The notes under the pieces: model-generated
The model's database searches: none
What the model saw: the letters and a program-made list of their open reading frames with translations, nothing else
Told to the model about the DNA's origin: nothing
Assembly (NCBI GenBank): GCA_023460235.1
Contig: JAEWRE010000068.1
Span: 1 to 64,000 of the forward strand
Origin: Bacillota bacterium
GTDB lineage: Bacteria > Bacillota > Clostridia > TANB77 > CAG-465
Direction of reading: 5' to 3'
DNA length: 64,000 nucleotides
Part shown: piece after piece, positions 7,519 to 16,403 of the stretch
Layout of the letters: each line of letters begins with the position of its first letter
Position numbering within the stretch: position 1 is the stretch's first letter
Program-made: the position numbers and the translations under genes

Positions 7519-8742
7519 TTACTTTTGTGTTGTATAATTTTCATCAATTAAATCATTTTTGATAGTCGCAGCTATTCCAACTGAACCTCTGCCAAATTTA
7601 TCTCTTAATTTAAACATAGCTTCTTCTATTTTTTCTTGTTTTTCTGTATTTACCTCATCTATTTTATCAAATAAGGATATTTGTTCTATGACTTGCCCCT
7701 CTTTTACCAAATTTGCCACTCCAACTGAAAGCATTCTTATAGGTATTCTTAAATTCCAAGCATTTTTTATCAAATCAATAGAATACTTAACAATATCTTT
7801 TAATAAATGTGTAGGATTATTGAGTGTAATTTGCCTTGAAATAACTTTAAAATCATCATCTTTTATCATAATTTGTATAGTATAAGCTTTTACATTTAAT
7901 TTTCTCATTCTCCTTACAACAGAGTCTGATATAATCATCACTGCAAATTTAATATCTTCTATTCCAATCAAATCTCTTTTAAAAGTTATAGCATTACTTA
8001 TAGATTTTTGATCTTCTTTATTGTATATTGAAGCAACAGGTGAAAAATCTAGACCATTTGCATAATCATATATTGCTATGCCATTTTTACCTAGTTTCTT
8101 CTCCAAATATTTTCTATCTGCATTTGCTAAATCACCAATAGTCTTAATTCCCATACTTTGTAAAACCTTATTTGATGATTTGCCTACATATAGTAAATTG
8201 GTAACTTTAAGTGGAAATAATAATTTTTTATAGTTTTCTTTATTTATAACAGTAGTGGCATCTGGCTTTTTGTAATCGCTTCCAAGCTTAGCAAAAATTT
8301 TGTTATATGAAACCCCAACAGATATTGTAATATCAAATTTTTCTTTTACAATTTTTCTTAATTCATTTGCTATTTTTTCTCCACTTCCAAATAAATGAAC
8401 TGTGTCCGTTACATCTAACCATGATTCATCTATTCCAAAAGGTTCTACTTTATCAGTATATTTTTCATATATTTTATTTATAGCTCTTGAATACTTAGCA
8501 TATTCACCATGATGAGGTGGTACTAAAACTAAGTCTTTACATTTTTTCTTTGCTTGCCATATTGTTTCAGCTGTTTGAACATTGCATGCTTTTGCAAGTT
8601 CATTTTTAGCTAAGATAATTCCATGCCTGTTTTCTGGACTACCACAAACAGCCATAGGCACATTTTTCAATTCAGGATTTAATGCACATTCAACAGAAGC
8701 AAAAAAGCCATTACAATCACAGTGTAATATTGTTCTTTCCAT
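7519..8742 (-). CDS. dinB: DNA polymerase IV (Y-family translesion polymerase)
   Basis: The 407-residue protein has the Y-family palm with HCDCNGFFASVE at residues 7-18 and the acidic pair in GIDESWLD near residue 100. Helix-hairpin-helix and little-finger regions follow. The motif QISLFD near residue 365 fits a sliding-clamp binding site. Such enzymes copy damaged DNA with low fidelity. A LexA-type box lies directly upstream (8758-8771), so SOS induction is likely; a LexA gene is present at 29455. The CNGFF form of the N-terminal motif differs from the DMDAFF of E. coli. Confidence 0.92.
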   Translation of the reverse strand: MERTILHCDCNGFFASVECALNPELKNVPMAVCGSPENRHGIILAKNELAKACNVQTAETIWQAKKKCKDLVLVPPHHGEYAKYSRAINKIYEKYTDKVEPFGIDESWLDVTDTVHLFGSGEKIANELRKIVKEKFDITISVGVSYNKIFAKLGSDYKKPDATTVINKENYKKLLFPLKVTNLLYVGKSSNKVLQSMGIKTIGDLANADRKYLEKKLGKNGIAIYDYANGLDFSPVASIYNKEDQKSISNAITFKRDLIGIEDIKFAVMIISDSVVRRMRKLNVKAYTIQIMIKDDDFKVISRQITLNNPTHLLKDIVKYSIDLIKNAWNLRIPIRMLSVGVANLVKEGQVIEQISLFDKIDEVNTEKQEKIEEAMFKLRDKFGRGSVGIAATIKNDLIDENYTTQK

Positions 8743-8757
8743 TCACATCACCTATAT

Positions 8758-8771
8758 AAACATATGTTCTT
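8758..8771 (-). promoter_or_regulatory. LexA (SOS) box upstream of dinB
   Basis: The minus-strand sequence AAGAACATATGTTT is a near-match to the Gram-positive SOS box CGAACATATGTTCG and lies 15 bases before the dinB start. Confidence 0.65.
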
Positions 8772-8832
8772 ATTATACTATATATGTTAATATATGTCAA
8801 CTGTAAAAATTATACAAAATAATAATAAAAAA

Positions 8833-8860
8833 GATAAACAACTACTTAAAGCCGTTTATC
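8833..8860 (-). terminator. Terminator overlapping the HAD gene end
   Basis: GATAAAC and GTTTATC pair around a 14-base loop and are followed by TTTTTT on the minus strand. The first arm includes the last codons of the 8846-9589 gene. Confidence 0.7.
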
Positions 8861-9589
8861 TCCTTTTAATTCACAAACTAATCCATCAATACTTTCATAA
8901 TTATTAATATTGAATATATTACAAATAGACTTTAAAATTCCCCCATTACCTATATAACTTGCATTAAGTTTCCAGCAATGAAATTGAAACATAATGTCAT
9001 CCATATAATTATTTCCTGCTATTGCAATGATATCATTTTTTTTCATTAAAGCTCTGATTAACATTGGTTTATATGATGATACAATTATAGGTAATTCCTT
9101 TTTTATTTCTGCTAAAAATGGATTATGGGTTACTATCAGCACCTTATAACTGTCATCGATATTTTCAATTAGAGTAATTAAAGCTTTAACCTTAGGAATA
9201 TCTTTAATACGATATTCTAAATATATTTTTTTATACTCAGCCAAATGCTTCTTTAATCTTGAAAACACAGTTAATAAATCAGATAGCTTTGAACAAGCAA
9301 CCAATTCATAAAGAAATAGTCTGAAAACAAATAGCCAGTATGAATTTGTAATAATATCCTGTCTATTTATTTTCCATAAGAAAATATCGAATTTTATGAC
9401 TCTTCGAATATCCTTGTATATTTCTTCCCGTATTGCTATATGGTCTATATCTTCGAAATTCTTAGGTGGTATTTTATTAAAAACTTCATCTGCTAATAAA
9501 CATGATTGGATTAATAGGCCAAGTAATTTCTTTATCATATCACAAGTCCCATCATAATCTAATATTATATATTTTTTCCGTTTTTTCAA
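8846..9589 (-). CDS. HAD-like hydrolase, unknown substrate
   Basis: The start is TTG at 9589 with an AAGGGGGA ribosome site. The 247-residue protein has the HAD motifs in order: DYDGT at residues 11-15 (nucleophile), LIVTHN near 150 (motif II), a Lys in the next helix, and AGNNYMDD near 190 (motif IV). The cap region at about 20-130 is helical and unlike Cof proteins. It is the second gene after prfB, 29 bases downstream, and probably shares its transcript. It contains three CGG codons, more than all the core genes here together, so its composition suggests recent arrival. Confidence 0.75.
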   Translation of the reverse strand: MKKRKKYIILDYDGTCDMIKKLLGLLIQSCLLADEVFNKIPPKNFEDIDHIAIREEIYKDIRRVIKFDIFLWKINRQDIITNSYWLFVFRLFLYELVACSKLSDLLTVFSRLKKHLAEYKKIYLEYRIKDIPKVKALITLIENIDDSYKVLIVTHNPFLAEIKKELPIIVSSYKPMLIRALMKKNDIIAIAGNNYMDDIMFQFHCWKLNASYIGNGGILKSICNIFNINNYESIDGLVCELKGDKRL

Positions 9590-9618
9590 TTGAAAAATCC
9601 CCCTTAGGTAATTGATTT

Positions 9619-10731
9619 TTAGATTATATCATTTTTCTTAGTAAACTTCAAGTACGCATATATAAAGTCATCTATTTTACCATCCATTACAGCTTGAACA
9701 TTGCCAATTTCAAAGTTTGTTCTATGATCTTTTACTAAAGTATATGGACAAAATACATATGATCTAATTTGATTTCCCCAAGCATTATCTGAACTTTCAC
9801 CTTTAATTTGATTCATTTTCTTTTGATAATTTTCTCTTTCTAATTTATACAATTTTGCTCTTAACATTTTCATTGCATTTTCTCTATTTTGTAACTGTGA
9901 TCTTTCTGTCTGACATGAAACTACAATACCACTTGGTAAATGCCTAAGTCTTACAGCAGATGAAGTTTTATTTACATGTTGACCACCAGCGCCACTTGCT
10001 CTGTATACATCCATTTCAATATCTTCTTCTTTTATATCTACTTGTACATTATCAGCTATTTCTGGAATAATCTCAACTGCTGCAAATGAAGTATGTCTTC
10101 TACTATTACTATCAAATGGAGAAATTCTAACAAGTCTATGAACTCCATTTTCACTTCTTAAGTATCCATATGCATTTATTCCTTTAACTAAAAATGAAAC
10201 ACTTTTAATTCCGGCTTCTTCTCCATCCTGTAAATCAAGTACTTCTAATTCAAACTCTGATTTTGCACACCATTTTGTATACATTCTATATAGCATTAAG
10301 GCCCAATCTTGTGATTCAGTCCCACCAGCACCTGGGTGTATTGTTACAATTGCATTATTTGAATCATATTCTTCTGAAAGTAATGTATCTATTTCTAGTT
10401 TTTCTAGTTTTTCACCTAATTCTTTTGAAATTTTGTCTGCTTCTTTATAGCTATCAATGTCATTCATTTCTTCTGAAATTTCTAAATAACCTTCAGCATC
10501 AGATAAATCTTTTTGTAATTTATCTGCCATATCACAAGAATTTTTTAGAACTTTCATTTCAGTTAAAACTTTAGTACTATTTTTATTATCATCCCAAAAA
10601 CCTGGATCAAACGTCTGCTTCTCAAGTTCATTTATTCTTTTATTCTTTGATTCTATATTTAGAGCTTCTTTTATTATGTAAAAATCTTCTTTAAGTTGAT
10701 TTATATATATTCTTAAACTATCAAAATCCAT
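9619..10731 (-). CDS. prfB: Peptide chain release factor 2
   Basis: The start is ATG 10731, 9 bases after AAGGAG; a TTG two codons upstream is too close. The 370-residue protein carries the class-I release factor motif GAGGQHVNK near residue 245, which triggers peptidyl-tRNA hydrolysis, and SPFDSN for UGA/UAA recognition. The frame is continuous from the start. The programmed +1 frameshift at about codon 25 that autoregulates prfB in many bacteria is absent. It lies upstream of the HAD-like gene on the same strand. Confidence 0.95.
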   Translation of the reverse strand: MDFDSLRIYINQLKEDFYIIKEALNIESKNKRINELEKQTFDPGFWDDNKNSTKVLTEMKVLKNSCDMADKLQKDLSDAEGYLEISEEMNDIDSYKEADKISKELGEKLEKLEIDTLLSEEYDSNNAIVTIHPGAGGTESQDWALMLYRMYTKWCAKSEFELEVLDLQDGEEAGIKSVSFLVKGINAYGYLRSENGVHRLVRISPFDSNSRRHTSFAAVEIIPEIADNVQVDIKEEDIEMDVYRASGAGGQHVNKTSSAVRLRHLPSGIVVSCQTERSQLQNRENAMKMLRAKLYKLERENYQKKMNQIKGESSDNAWGNQIRSYVFCPYTLVKDHRTNFEIGNVQAVMDGKIDDFIYAYLKFTKKNDII

Positions 10732-10801
10732 TTCCAACTACTCCTTATTTGTATAAGCTTTGTAAAATATTTTATCATATTAAGTTAATAAGTACAAGTA
10801 A

Positions 10802-10831
10802 AAAGTCCAACTTAGTTATAAGTTAGACTTT
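10802..10831 (-). terminator. Terminator overlapping the alpha/beta hydrolase stop
   Basis: The arms AAAGTCTAACTTA and TAAGTTGGACTTT (minus strand, with one G-T pair) have a 4-base loop and a TTTTT tail. Confidence 0.75.
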
Positions 10832-11598
10832 ATGAAATTGTTAAATTCCTCTTCTTTATCAATATGGCAAAAATGCCCTGCATCATTTATAATATATACT
10901 AAATTATAATCATTTACATATATATTATCTAATCCTCGTAAAAAAATTAGATCTTTATTTCCACTTAAATATACTTTTTTTATTTTTAGTTCAGAAATTT
11001 TTTTCATATTTAACCTATTATTATAGAAAAAAATCTCATCTGCCATTATCTTTAGCCACTTTCCTATTACTTTTTTATTTATATTTGATAAATATAAGTA
11101 TAGTTTTTTTCTCCGTTTTTCATCAGTTCCATATGGTATAATCATTTTAATCATCACTTTAAGATAAAGTTTATACCACATAAATGGTTCAATAATAGTA
11201 AAAAATTTAAATAGATACTTAATCATGTTCATAGAAAAATCAATTACAGCTCCAACAAATATACAAGTCTCAAATCTCTCTGGATAATTAAGTATAAGTT
11301 TATGAGAAATTATTGTACCAAGTGAAATTGATAAAATACTAATTTTACTTATTTTTAGCTCATCCATTTTAGATATAATAGATTCTACTATAGTATAAAT
11401 AGTAAAATTAGAGTCACATTTAAAGTTTAAACCGTGGCCTGGATAATCAAAACTTAAAATATTAAAGCTTTTTGCTAAAGAATCAAGTTGATTCTTAAAA
11501 ATTACATCTGATGTACTACCAATACATGATAATAACAAAATCCATTTTTCTTTATTATTATCTATCACATGAAACTCATAAATAGTAATCAACTCCAA
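10816..11598 (-). CDS. Alpha/beta hydrolase, paralogue A
   Basis: The 260-residue protein has the hydrolase layout: oxyanion region LLLSCIGS near 22, FDYPGHG near 50, nucleophile elbow SISLG near 92, acid in SGNKD near 212 and His in DAGH near 240. It is a paralogue of the next gene upstream (11671-12444), with about 25-30 percent identity by eye. The start is uncertain: TTG codons at 11598 and 11592 sit next to GGAG, and the paralogue's start aligns slightly further in. The substrate is unknown; small-ester hydrolases and thioesterase-like proteins share this pattern. It contains the only clear CGG codon I found in a gene of ordinary composition. Confidence 0.82.
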   Translation of the reverse strand: MELITIYEFHVIDNNKEKWILLLSCIGSTSDVIFKNQLDSLAKSFNILSFDYPGHGLNFKCDSNFTIYTIVESIISKMDELKISKISILSISLGTIISHKLILNYPERFETCIFVGAVIDFSMNMIKYLFKFFTIIEPFMWYKLYLKVMIKMIIPYGTDEKRRKKLYLYLSNINKKVIGKWLKIMADEIFFYNNRLNMKKISELKIKKVYLSGNKDLIFLRGLDNIYVNDYNLVYIINDAGHFCHIDKEEEFNNFIKSNL

Positions 11599-11670
11599 TC
11601 TTAATTAATTTTTGAAATAATACTCAATATTGCATATATAATAACATACAAGTATAGATATGTCAATATT

Positions 11671-12444
11671 TCAATTATTAACAAGAAATTTAATAAGTTT
11701 ATTATTAAACGCCTCCACGTTTTCTAAATTACATAAGTGTGATGTATTTTTTAATATTACAAGCTCAGAGCTATTATCATTACTAATTGATTTATTTATT
11801 TTAGGTAACCACATTTTATCTTTATCACCCATTATATATAATCTTTTTATTTTTGAATCTTTAATTTTATTATTTATTGAATGGTCAAACTTTTTAAAAA
11901 ATTCTTCAAACACTAAAAACCACGATTTTAATTGTTCTTTCCTCATACCAATAGCATTATTATACATTTCTATTCTATATTTTTTATTCCTTTTTTCAGG
12001 TATTATAAAATAAATAAAAAGATGTAAATAAATATCTCTTGGTATTAGTATATTTACTTTATTAAAAAAGTAAAAAATATTATTTAATATATCATTTTTA
12101 AGTCCAAAAGCACAACTAAGTAAAATTAGTTTATTTACTTTTTTAGGATATTTTAAATAGAAACATGATGCTATTATTGTCCCAAGTGATAACCCAACTA
12201 TATTTACAACTTTTAAATTTAAATCTATGATAATTTTATTAATATCATCTATAACATCTTCTACATTAAATTTATCTTTATAATTTATACTATTTCCATG
12301 TCCTGGTAAATCAATAAGAAGAATATTAAAATGTTTTGAAAATGTTTCAATCTGTAAATTAAATATTGTATTATCATAACATATACAATGTAAAAATATT
12401 ACCCATTCATCTTTTCCATTTTCTATCCTTTTATAATAAACCAT
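11671..12444 (-). CDS. Alpha/beta hydrolase, paralogue B
   Basis: The 257-residue protein has IFLHC near 15, LIDLPGHG near 45, nucleophile elbow GLSLG near 88, acid in MGDKD near 208 and His in NTSH near 236, which is a complete catalytic triad. Its start overlaps the end of the pseudouridine synthase gene by 14 bases, which indicates translational coupling. Together with paralogue A it forms a three-gene operon. The cap domain between 110 and 190 is helical and different from paralogue A, so the two may act on different substrates. Confidence 0.85.
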   Translation of the reverse strand: MVYYKRIENGKDEWVIFLHCICYDNTIFNLQIETFSKHFNILLIDLPGHGNSINYKDKFNVEDVIDDINKIIIDLNLKVVNIVGLSLGTIIASCFYLKYPKKVNKLILLSCAFGLKNDILNNIFYFFNKVNILIPRDIYLHLFIYFIIPEKRNKKYRIEMYNNAIGMRKEQLKSWFLVFEEFFKKFDHSINNKIKDSKIKRLYIMGDKDKMWLPKINKSISNDNSSELVILKNTSHLCNLENVEAFNNKLIKFLVNN

Positions 12445-13144
12445 TACTAATTCCCCATATTTTATCTACATCTTTACTTTCAAATGGTTTATATGTAAAT
12501 TCTAGATATTCATCCTTTGTTGGATGATAAAAAGATAAATAATATGACCATAATGCTAGATTTTCTCCAACCTTATTTTGTTTTTGACCATATTTTATAT
12601 CACCGTAAAGAGGATGTTCAATATTTGCAAACTGAACTCTAATTTGATGATGTCTTCCAGTATGCAAATCTACATCAACTAAAGAGTATTCTTTAGCTTT
12701 ATATATAAAGTTATCTAAGACTTTATACTCAAGTTCTGCAAGTTTACCATTTTTATCTTCTTTACTTGTTACTCTACTCATATTTAATCTTTCATTTTTA
12801 ACTAAATAATCAGATAATGTTTTGGTAACATTTGATACTTCTAGTTTCCCATTTACTATGGCAAGATATCTTTTCTTTACATTTTTCTCACGTATATATT
12901 CACTTAGTCTTGAAGCTGCTTTTGATGTTTTAGCAAACACCATAACTCCACCAACCATTCTATCTAATCTATGAACAAGTCCTAGATAAACATTACCTGG
13001 TTTGTTATATTTTTCTTTTAAATATTCTTTTATTATTGTAAGCATATCTTTATCACCAGTTTTATCTTCTTGTACAGGTATACCAACTGGTTTTATTACA
13101 ACTATTATATGATTATCTTCATATAGTATTTTTAAATCTGTCAT
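12431..13144 (-). CDS. RluA-family pseudouridine synthase
   Basis: The 237-residue protein has the catalytic motif GLVHRLDRMVGGVMVFAK near residue 55, with the catalytic Asp in HRLDR, then KRYLAIV and GRHHQIRVQFA. It lacks the N-terminal S4 domain of RluB/C/D-type enzymes, so it resembles the short RluA/TruC-like class that modifies rRNA or tRNA uridines. The precise target cannot be told from sequence. It heads the operon with two alpha/beta hydrolases. Confidence 0.9.
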   Translation of the reverse strand: MTDLKILYEDNHIIVVIKPVGIPVQEDKTGDKDMLTIIKEYLKEKYNKPGNVYLGLVHRLDRMVGGVMVFAKTSKAASRLSEYIREKNVKKRYLAIVNGKLEVSNVTKTLSDYLVKNERLNMSRVTSKEDKNGKLAELEYKVLDNFIYKAKEYSLVDVDLHTGRHHQIRVQFANIEHPLYGDIKYGQKQNKVGENLALWSYYLSFYHPTKDEYLEFTYKPFESKDVDKIWGISNGLL

Positions 13145-13240
13145 AATTTTCTCCTTAAATATTCAACTACTATTTTAACATATCTGACTGATACTTACAA
13201 CTAAGTAAATACATATTTCAAATAACTTTTGTAATTTAAG

Positions 13241-13269
13241 TTGATTTTTAAAAAGAAATATTATATAAT
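13241..13269 (+). promoter_or_regulatory. Sigma-A promoter of the 13328 gene
   Basis: TTGATT (13241-13246), 17 bases, TATAAT (13264-13269), about 59 bases before the start codon. Confidence 0.75.
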
Positions 13270-13327
13270 CATTTCATATTTATGTAATATTGGTTTTGAA
13301 AATTTTTAAAATTAGAAAGGAGAGTTT

Positions 13328-14125
13328 ATGGCTGAAGATTCAATAAAATATCCTGTACCATTAATGAAAGAAATAAAGATCCATCAAAGTCCTAAGAGTT
13401 TTGGTTATCCAGAAGACTATAACATAGTCATAGAAGAAAATGGCTTGAAAAAGATACTTGCATATGATTATGATGAACATCAATGGAAAGAAATATTTAC
13501 TGAAATTAGGGAAAATCAGTATCCTAAAATTAAGCTGCCATTAGATTTAATAGATAATGTGCGGTATAAAAAGAAATTAGAGAAATTAGCTGCAAAATAT
13601 CATATAAAAACATATACTTTAGGAACAGAACCAGATATATTATTTTATTATGATGAAAGCTTTGAGAAACCAGCTGGGCCAATATGTTTATATGGTCTAT
13701 ACAAATTGGAAAGTTCAAAGTACACTCTAGTTAATGAGAATTTAATATCTTTTAACAGAGTAGTAGATTCCACCATGTATGAAGAAAGCGAAATAAGTGC
13801 CAAACAATTTTTTATTGATGTAGAGGAATTAAATAATTTTTTTACTGCTAAGGAATTGAATGCAGAAGTAAAAAGATGTAAAGATTTCTACCTTATTATA
13901 AATCAACCACTTAATCATTATAATAAGGGAATGATAATCATCCCAATTGATGAAAATTATAATTTTATATGCTGGAAAATTCCATTTATTTTTAAAGTTA
14001 TATTTTCAAAGAAATTTGTTAAAAGGTTTAATAATCACCTACTTCTTAACTATACCGATAACTTTATAATAAGATTTAAAACTTTTTTTGGTGATAAGAT
14101 AGCTAAAAAAATCCTTTTATCATGA
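13328..14125 (+). CDS. Unrecognised 265-residue protein
   Basis: I do not recognise this protein. It begins MAEDSIKYPVPLMKEI after an AAAGGAGAG ribosome site. It has no signal peptide or clear membrane helix. Residues about 25-110 are charged and may form a small mixed domain. The region near 195-225 has a hydrophobic patch (NYNFICWKIPFIFKVIF) followed by a basic C-terminus (KKFVKRF, KIAKKILLS), which could associate with a membrane surface. It is a single-gene unit with its own promoter and terminator, includes a CGG codon, and lies on the opposite strand to its neighbours. Confidence 0.75.
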   Translation: MAEDSIKYPVPLMKEIKIHQSPKSFGYPEDYNIVIEENGLKKILAYDYDEHQWKEIFTEIRENQYPKIKLPLDLIDNVRYKKKLEKLAAKYHIKTYTLGTEPDILFYYDESFEKPAGPICLYGLYKLESSKYTLVNENLISFNRVVDSTMYEESEISAKQFFIDVEELNNFFTAKELNAEVKRCKDFYLIINQPLNHYNKGMIIIPIDENYNFICWKIPFIFKVIFSKKFVKRFNNHLLLNYTDNFIIRFKTFFGDKIAKKILLS

Positions 14126-14131
14126 TAAAAG

Positions 14132-14165
14132 AAAAAACTGAGTTAACATTTAACTCAGTTTTTTT
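14132..14165. terminator. Bidirectional terminator
   Basis: CTGAGTTAA and TTAACTCAG pair around the loop CAT. Six A on the left and seven T on the right let it serve both the 13328 gene (+) and the DUF512 gene (-). Confidence 0.9.
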
Positions 14166-14166
14166 A

Positions 14167-15606
14167 CTATTTTATGCTATTTTCATAACTATGTCCTAGT
14201 AATATATCTTCATCATATAGCTTAGTAATTTTTTTATTAGGTGTGTTAATAAGCATTGAATCTACAAAACTTTGTCCACTACCATCAGATACTACAAATT
14301 TTGAATCTAAATCATTACATAGATCTTCCAATAGTGTATCATCTAAAAATATATCTTGATCTTCTTTTAACATTACTCTTGGTATTATTATATAATCACC
14401 TGTGGTAATTCCATCTTCTCTTTGTTTTAAAATTGTATCTTTTATATCCATTCCAGTTACAAGTCCAGTTACAGTTATATCTTTACCAAAATAATTATTT
14501 ACTGGTGCAACTACATTAACTTCAATATTTTTATAAATATCAGTAACTTTACTTGCTTTTTGAATAATATATTCTTCAACTATTTTTCCAGTTATTATAG
14601 TTACTTTCCTTTTTAAATTAAGAGTATCTATTTTTTCTTTTTCTATTTTTTTCTTAAGCTTATTAATTGCTTTTTTAAATTCAAAATCAAAATTAGATAC
14701 CATGCCTATTCCATCTTCTATTTGTCCAAATTCACCATAATCAGAATGCTTTGGTATTTTAGCACCAGCTCTAATATATATTTCATCTGCTACAAAGACA
14801 AGTGGAGTATCATATTTTTTCTTAAACTCTTCTTGATATTTAGTTACTATATTTATTGTCTCTACACAATCTTCTATTTCTAAAGGCTCAAGTGGATACA
14901 ATCCTTCTCTATTTTTTGAAAGTCCAACTGGTACTATACATATACTTTTAAGTACTGGAGCATATTTTGATAAATCTTTAATGGTTTTCTCAAGAATAGC
15001 ACCATCATTTATACCTTTGCATAGTACAATTTGAGTATTCATTGTAATACCTGCATCATATAACTTGTCTATATATTTTAGAACTTTACCTGCATGTCTA
15101 TTTTTTAACATCATACTTCGTACATCTTCATCAGTCGCATGTACAGAGATATTTATTGGACTCATTCTATATTTAATTATCCTATCAATATCAGATTCCT
15201 TCATATTAGTTAAGGTAATATAATTTCCAGAAAAGAAAGATAATCTATAATCATCATCTTTAAATATTAATGAGTCTCTAACATTATCTGGTAATTGTTC
15301 CATAAAGCAAAAAATACATTTATTATAGCAATTACGAGGGTCATCAATTAATTCATTTTCAAATATTAATCCTATTTCTTCACTCTCATCTTTTTCTAAT
15401 TCATATATTTCTAATTCACCATCTGCGTGTTCTATTTCAAGCTCTATATAACTATCTGCTTCGTTAAACTTGTAATCTAATATATCTATTATTTCATTGC
15501 CATTTATGCTAAGAAGTAAATCTCCTGTCTTTAGTTCCATTTCATCAGCAATACTTCCAGGCTTTACTCCAAATATCTTTACTTTTTTAATTATACTCAC
15601 CTCCAT
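14167..15606 (-). CDS. DUF512 radical-SAM-like protein with N-terminal PDZ
   Basis: The protein has about 480 residues. An N-terminal PDZ-like region (KPGSIADEMELKTGDLLLSI) is followed by CYNKCIFCFMEQLP, a C-x3-C-x2-C cluster as in radical-SAM proteins, a TIM-barrel-like middle, and the DUF512 region with DEIYIRAGA and GDYIIIP. The function of this Clostridia-typical family is not established. The start is unclear: ATG 15606 lies inside the ribosome-site sequence GGAGGTGA, which is ideally placed for ATT 15591 or ATA 15594; the upstream GTG at 15624 lies within a terminator hairpin. Homologues typically begin near IIKKVK. Confidence 0.88.
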   Translation of the reverse strand: MEVSIIKKVKIFGVKPGSIADEMELKTGDLLLSINGNEIIDILDYKFNEADSYIELEIEHADGELEIYELEKDESEEIGLIFENELIDDPRNCYNKCIFCFMEQLPDNVRDSLIFKDDDYRLSFFSGNYITLTNMKESDIDRIIKYRMSPINISVHATDEDVRSMMLKNRHAGKVLKYIDKLYDAGITMNTQIVLCKGINDGAILEKTIKDLSKYAPVLKSICIVPVGLSKNREGLYPLEPLEIEDCVETINIVTKYQEEFKKKYDTPLVFVADEIYIRAGAKIPKHSDYGEFGQIEDGIGMVSNFDFEFKKAINKLKKKIEKEKIDTLNLKRKVTIITGKIVEEYIIQKASKVTDIYKNIEVNVVAPVNNYFGKDITVTGLVTGMDIKDTILKQREDGITTGDYIIIPRVMLKEDQDIFLDDTLLEDLCNDLDSKFVVSDGSGQSFVDSMLINTPNKKITKLYDEDILLGHSYENSIK

Positions 15607-15617
15607 ACAAAATAAAA

Positions 15618-15639
15618 ACTCCACAATATACTGTGGAGT
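15618..15639 (-). terminator. Terminator between rpmF and the DUF512 gene
   Basis: ACTCCACA and TGTGGAGT pair around a 6-base loop and are followed by TTTTATTTT on the minus strand. Confidence 0.8.
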
Positions 15640-15655
15640 AAAAAACTTATATATA

Positions 15656-15850
15656 TTAAGCTTCTGCTTTTTTATCTTTTATTTCAACTACTTGTCTTTT
15701 ATCATAGAATCCACAACTAGGGCAAGCTGTATGTGAAAGTATAGCTTCTCCACAATTTGGGCAAGCGCTTAGGTTTTTAGGTTCTATTTTCCATGTTGAA
15801 CGTCTTAAGTGTGTTCTTTCTTTAGACCATCTTCTTTTTGGTTGTGCCAT
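15656..15850 (-). CDS. rpmF: 50S ribosomal protein L32
   Basis: The start is ATG 15850, preceded by GGAGGG; the first residues MAQPKRRWSK are typical of L32. The 64-residue protein keeps the zinc-ribbon cysteines in CPNCGE and CPSCGF, so it is the zinc-binding form. The usual upstream partner (DUF177/YceD) is not adjacent. A perfect sigma-A promoter at 15927-15955 and a terminator at 15618-15639 make it a single-gene unit. Confidence 0.96.
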   Translation of the reverse strand: MAQPKRRWSKERTHLRRSTWKIEPKNLSACPNCGEAILSHTACPSCGFYDKRQVVEIKDKKAEA

Positions 15851-15926
15851 TTTTATTCCCTCCTTATAAAGTCTATACATATATAAAAAACTGTATCGAC
15901 CTAACCAATCATTTCGTTACTAGTAT

Positions 15927-15955
15927 ATTATATACTAGAACTTAATTATTGTCAA
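15927..15955 (-). promoter_or_regulatory. Consensus promoter of rpmF
   Basis: On the minus strand TTGACA (15955-15950), 17 bases, TATAAT (15932-15927). Confidence 0.85.
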
Positions 15956-16058
15956 GAATAAGACTTAAAGTTATATAAAAATATATTATAAATAATAATT
16001 TTATATATATTAGTTCTTTTCTTTGTAAATTTTATGATATAATAACTATGGTGATAAA

Positions 16059-16337
16059 ATGAATAATTTATATTATTTTATAGGCTATTTACTAATAATA
16101 AATTTAACATCTTTTTTTAATATGAAGTCTGATAAAGAGTTTGCAATAAAAAAACAAAGAAGAATAAGTGAAAAAACTCTATTTACATATTCAATATTAC
16201 TTGGTGCAACTGGCACATATATAGGTATGTATAAATTTAGGCATAAGACAAAGCACTTAAAATTTACTATTGGTATACCTGTATGCATAATAATAAATCT
16301 TATATCTATTTTTTATATAGTTAAATTTATTATATAA
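16059..16337 (+). CDS. DUF1294 small membrane protein
   Basis: The 92-residue protein has hydrophobic segments at about 3-18, 42-58 and 70-90 and the DUF1294 pattern: DKEFAIKKQRRISEKTL, then GATGTYIGMYKFRHKTKHLKF. The function of the family is unknown; some members follow a cold-shock domain. It has a GTGAT ribosome site and is a single gene convergent with argS. Confidence 0.85.
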   Translation: MNNLYYFIGYLLIINLTSFFNMKSDKEFAIKKQRRISEKTLFTYSILLGATGTYIGMYKFRHKTKHLKFTIGIPVCIIINLISIFYIVKFII

Positions 16338-16345
16338 TTAAGATT

Positions 16346-16380
16346 AAAGGAGTATAGTTAATAAATAACTTTACTCCTTC
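16346..16380. terminator. Bidirectional terminator between DUF1294 gene and argS
   Basis: AAGGAGTA and TACTCCTT arms continue through AGTTA and TAACT with small bulges; the hairpin lies between convergent genes. Confidence 0.7.
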
Positions 16381-16403
16381 TTTAATTTATATATATTATC
16401 AAT

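Noticed and set aside
9619..10731. Programmed frameshift in prfB
   Set aside because: The frame is continuous from the start codon, with no in-frame TGA near codon 25, so prfB here does not use the usual frameshift.
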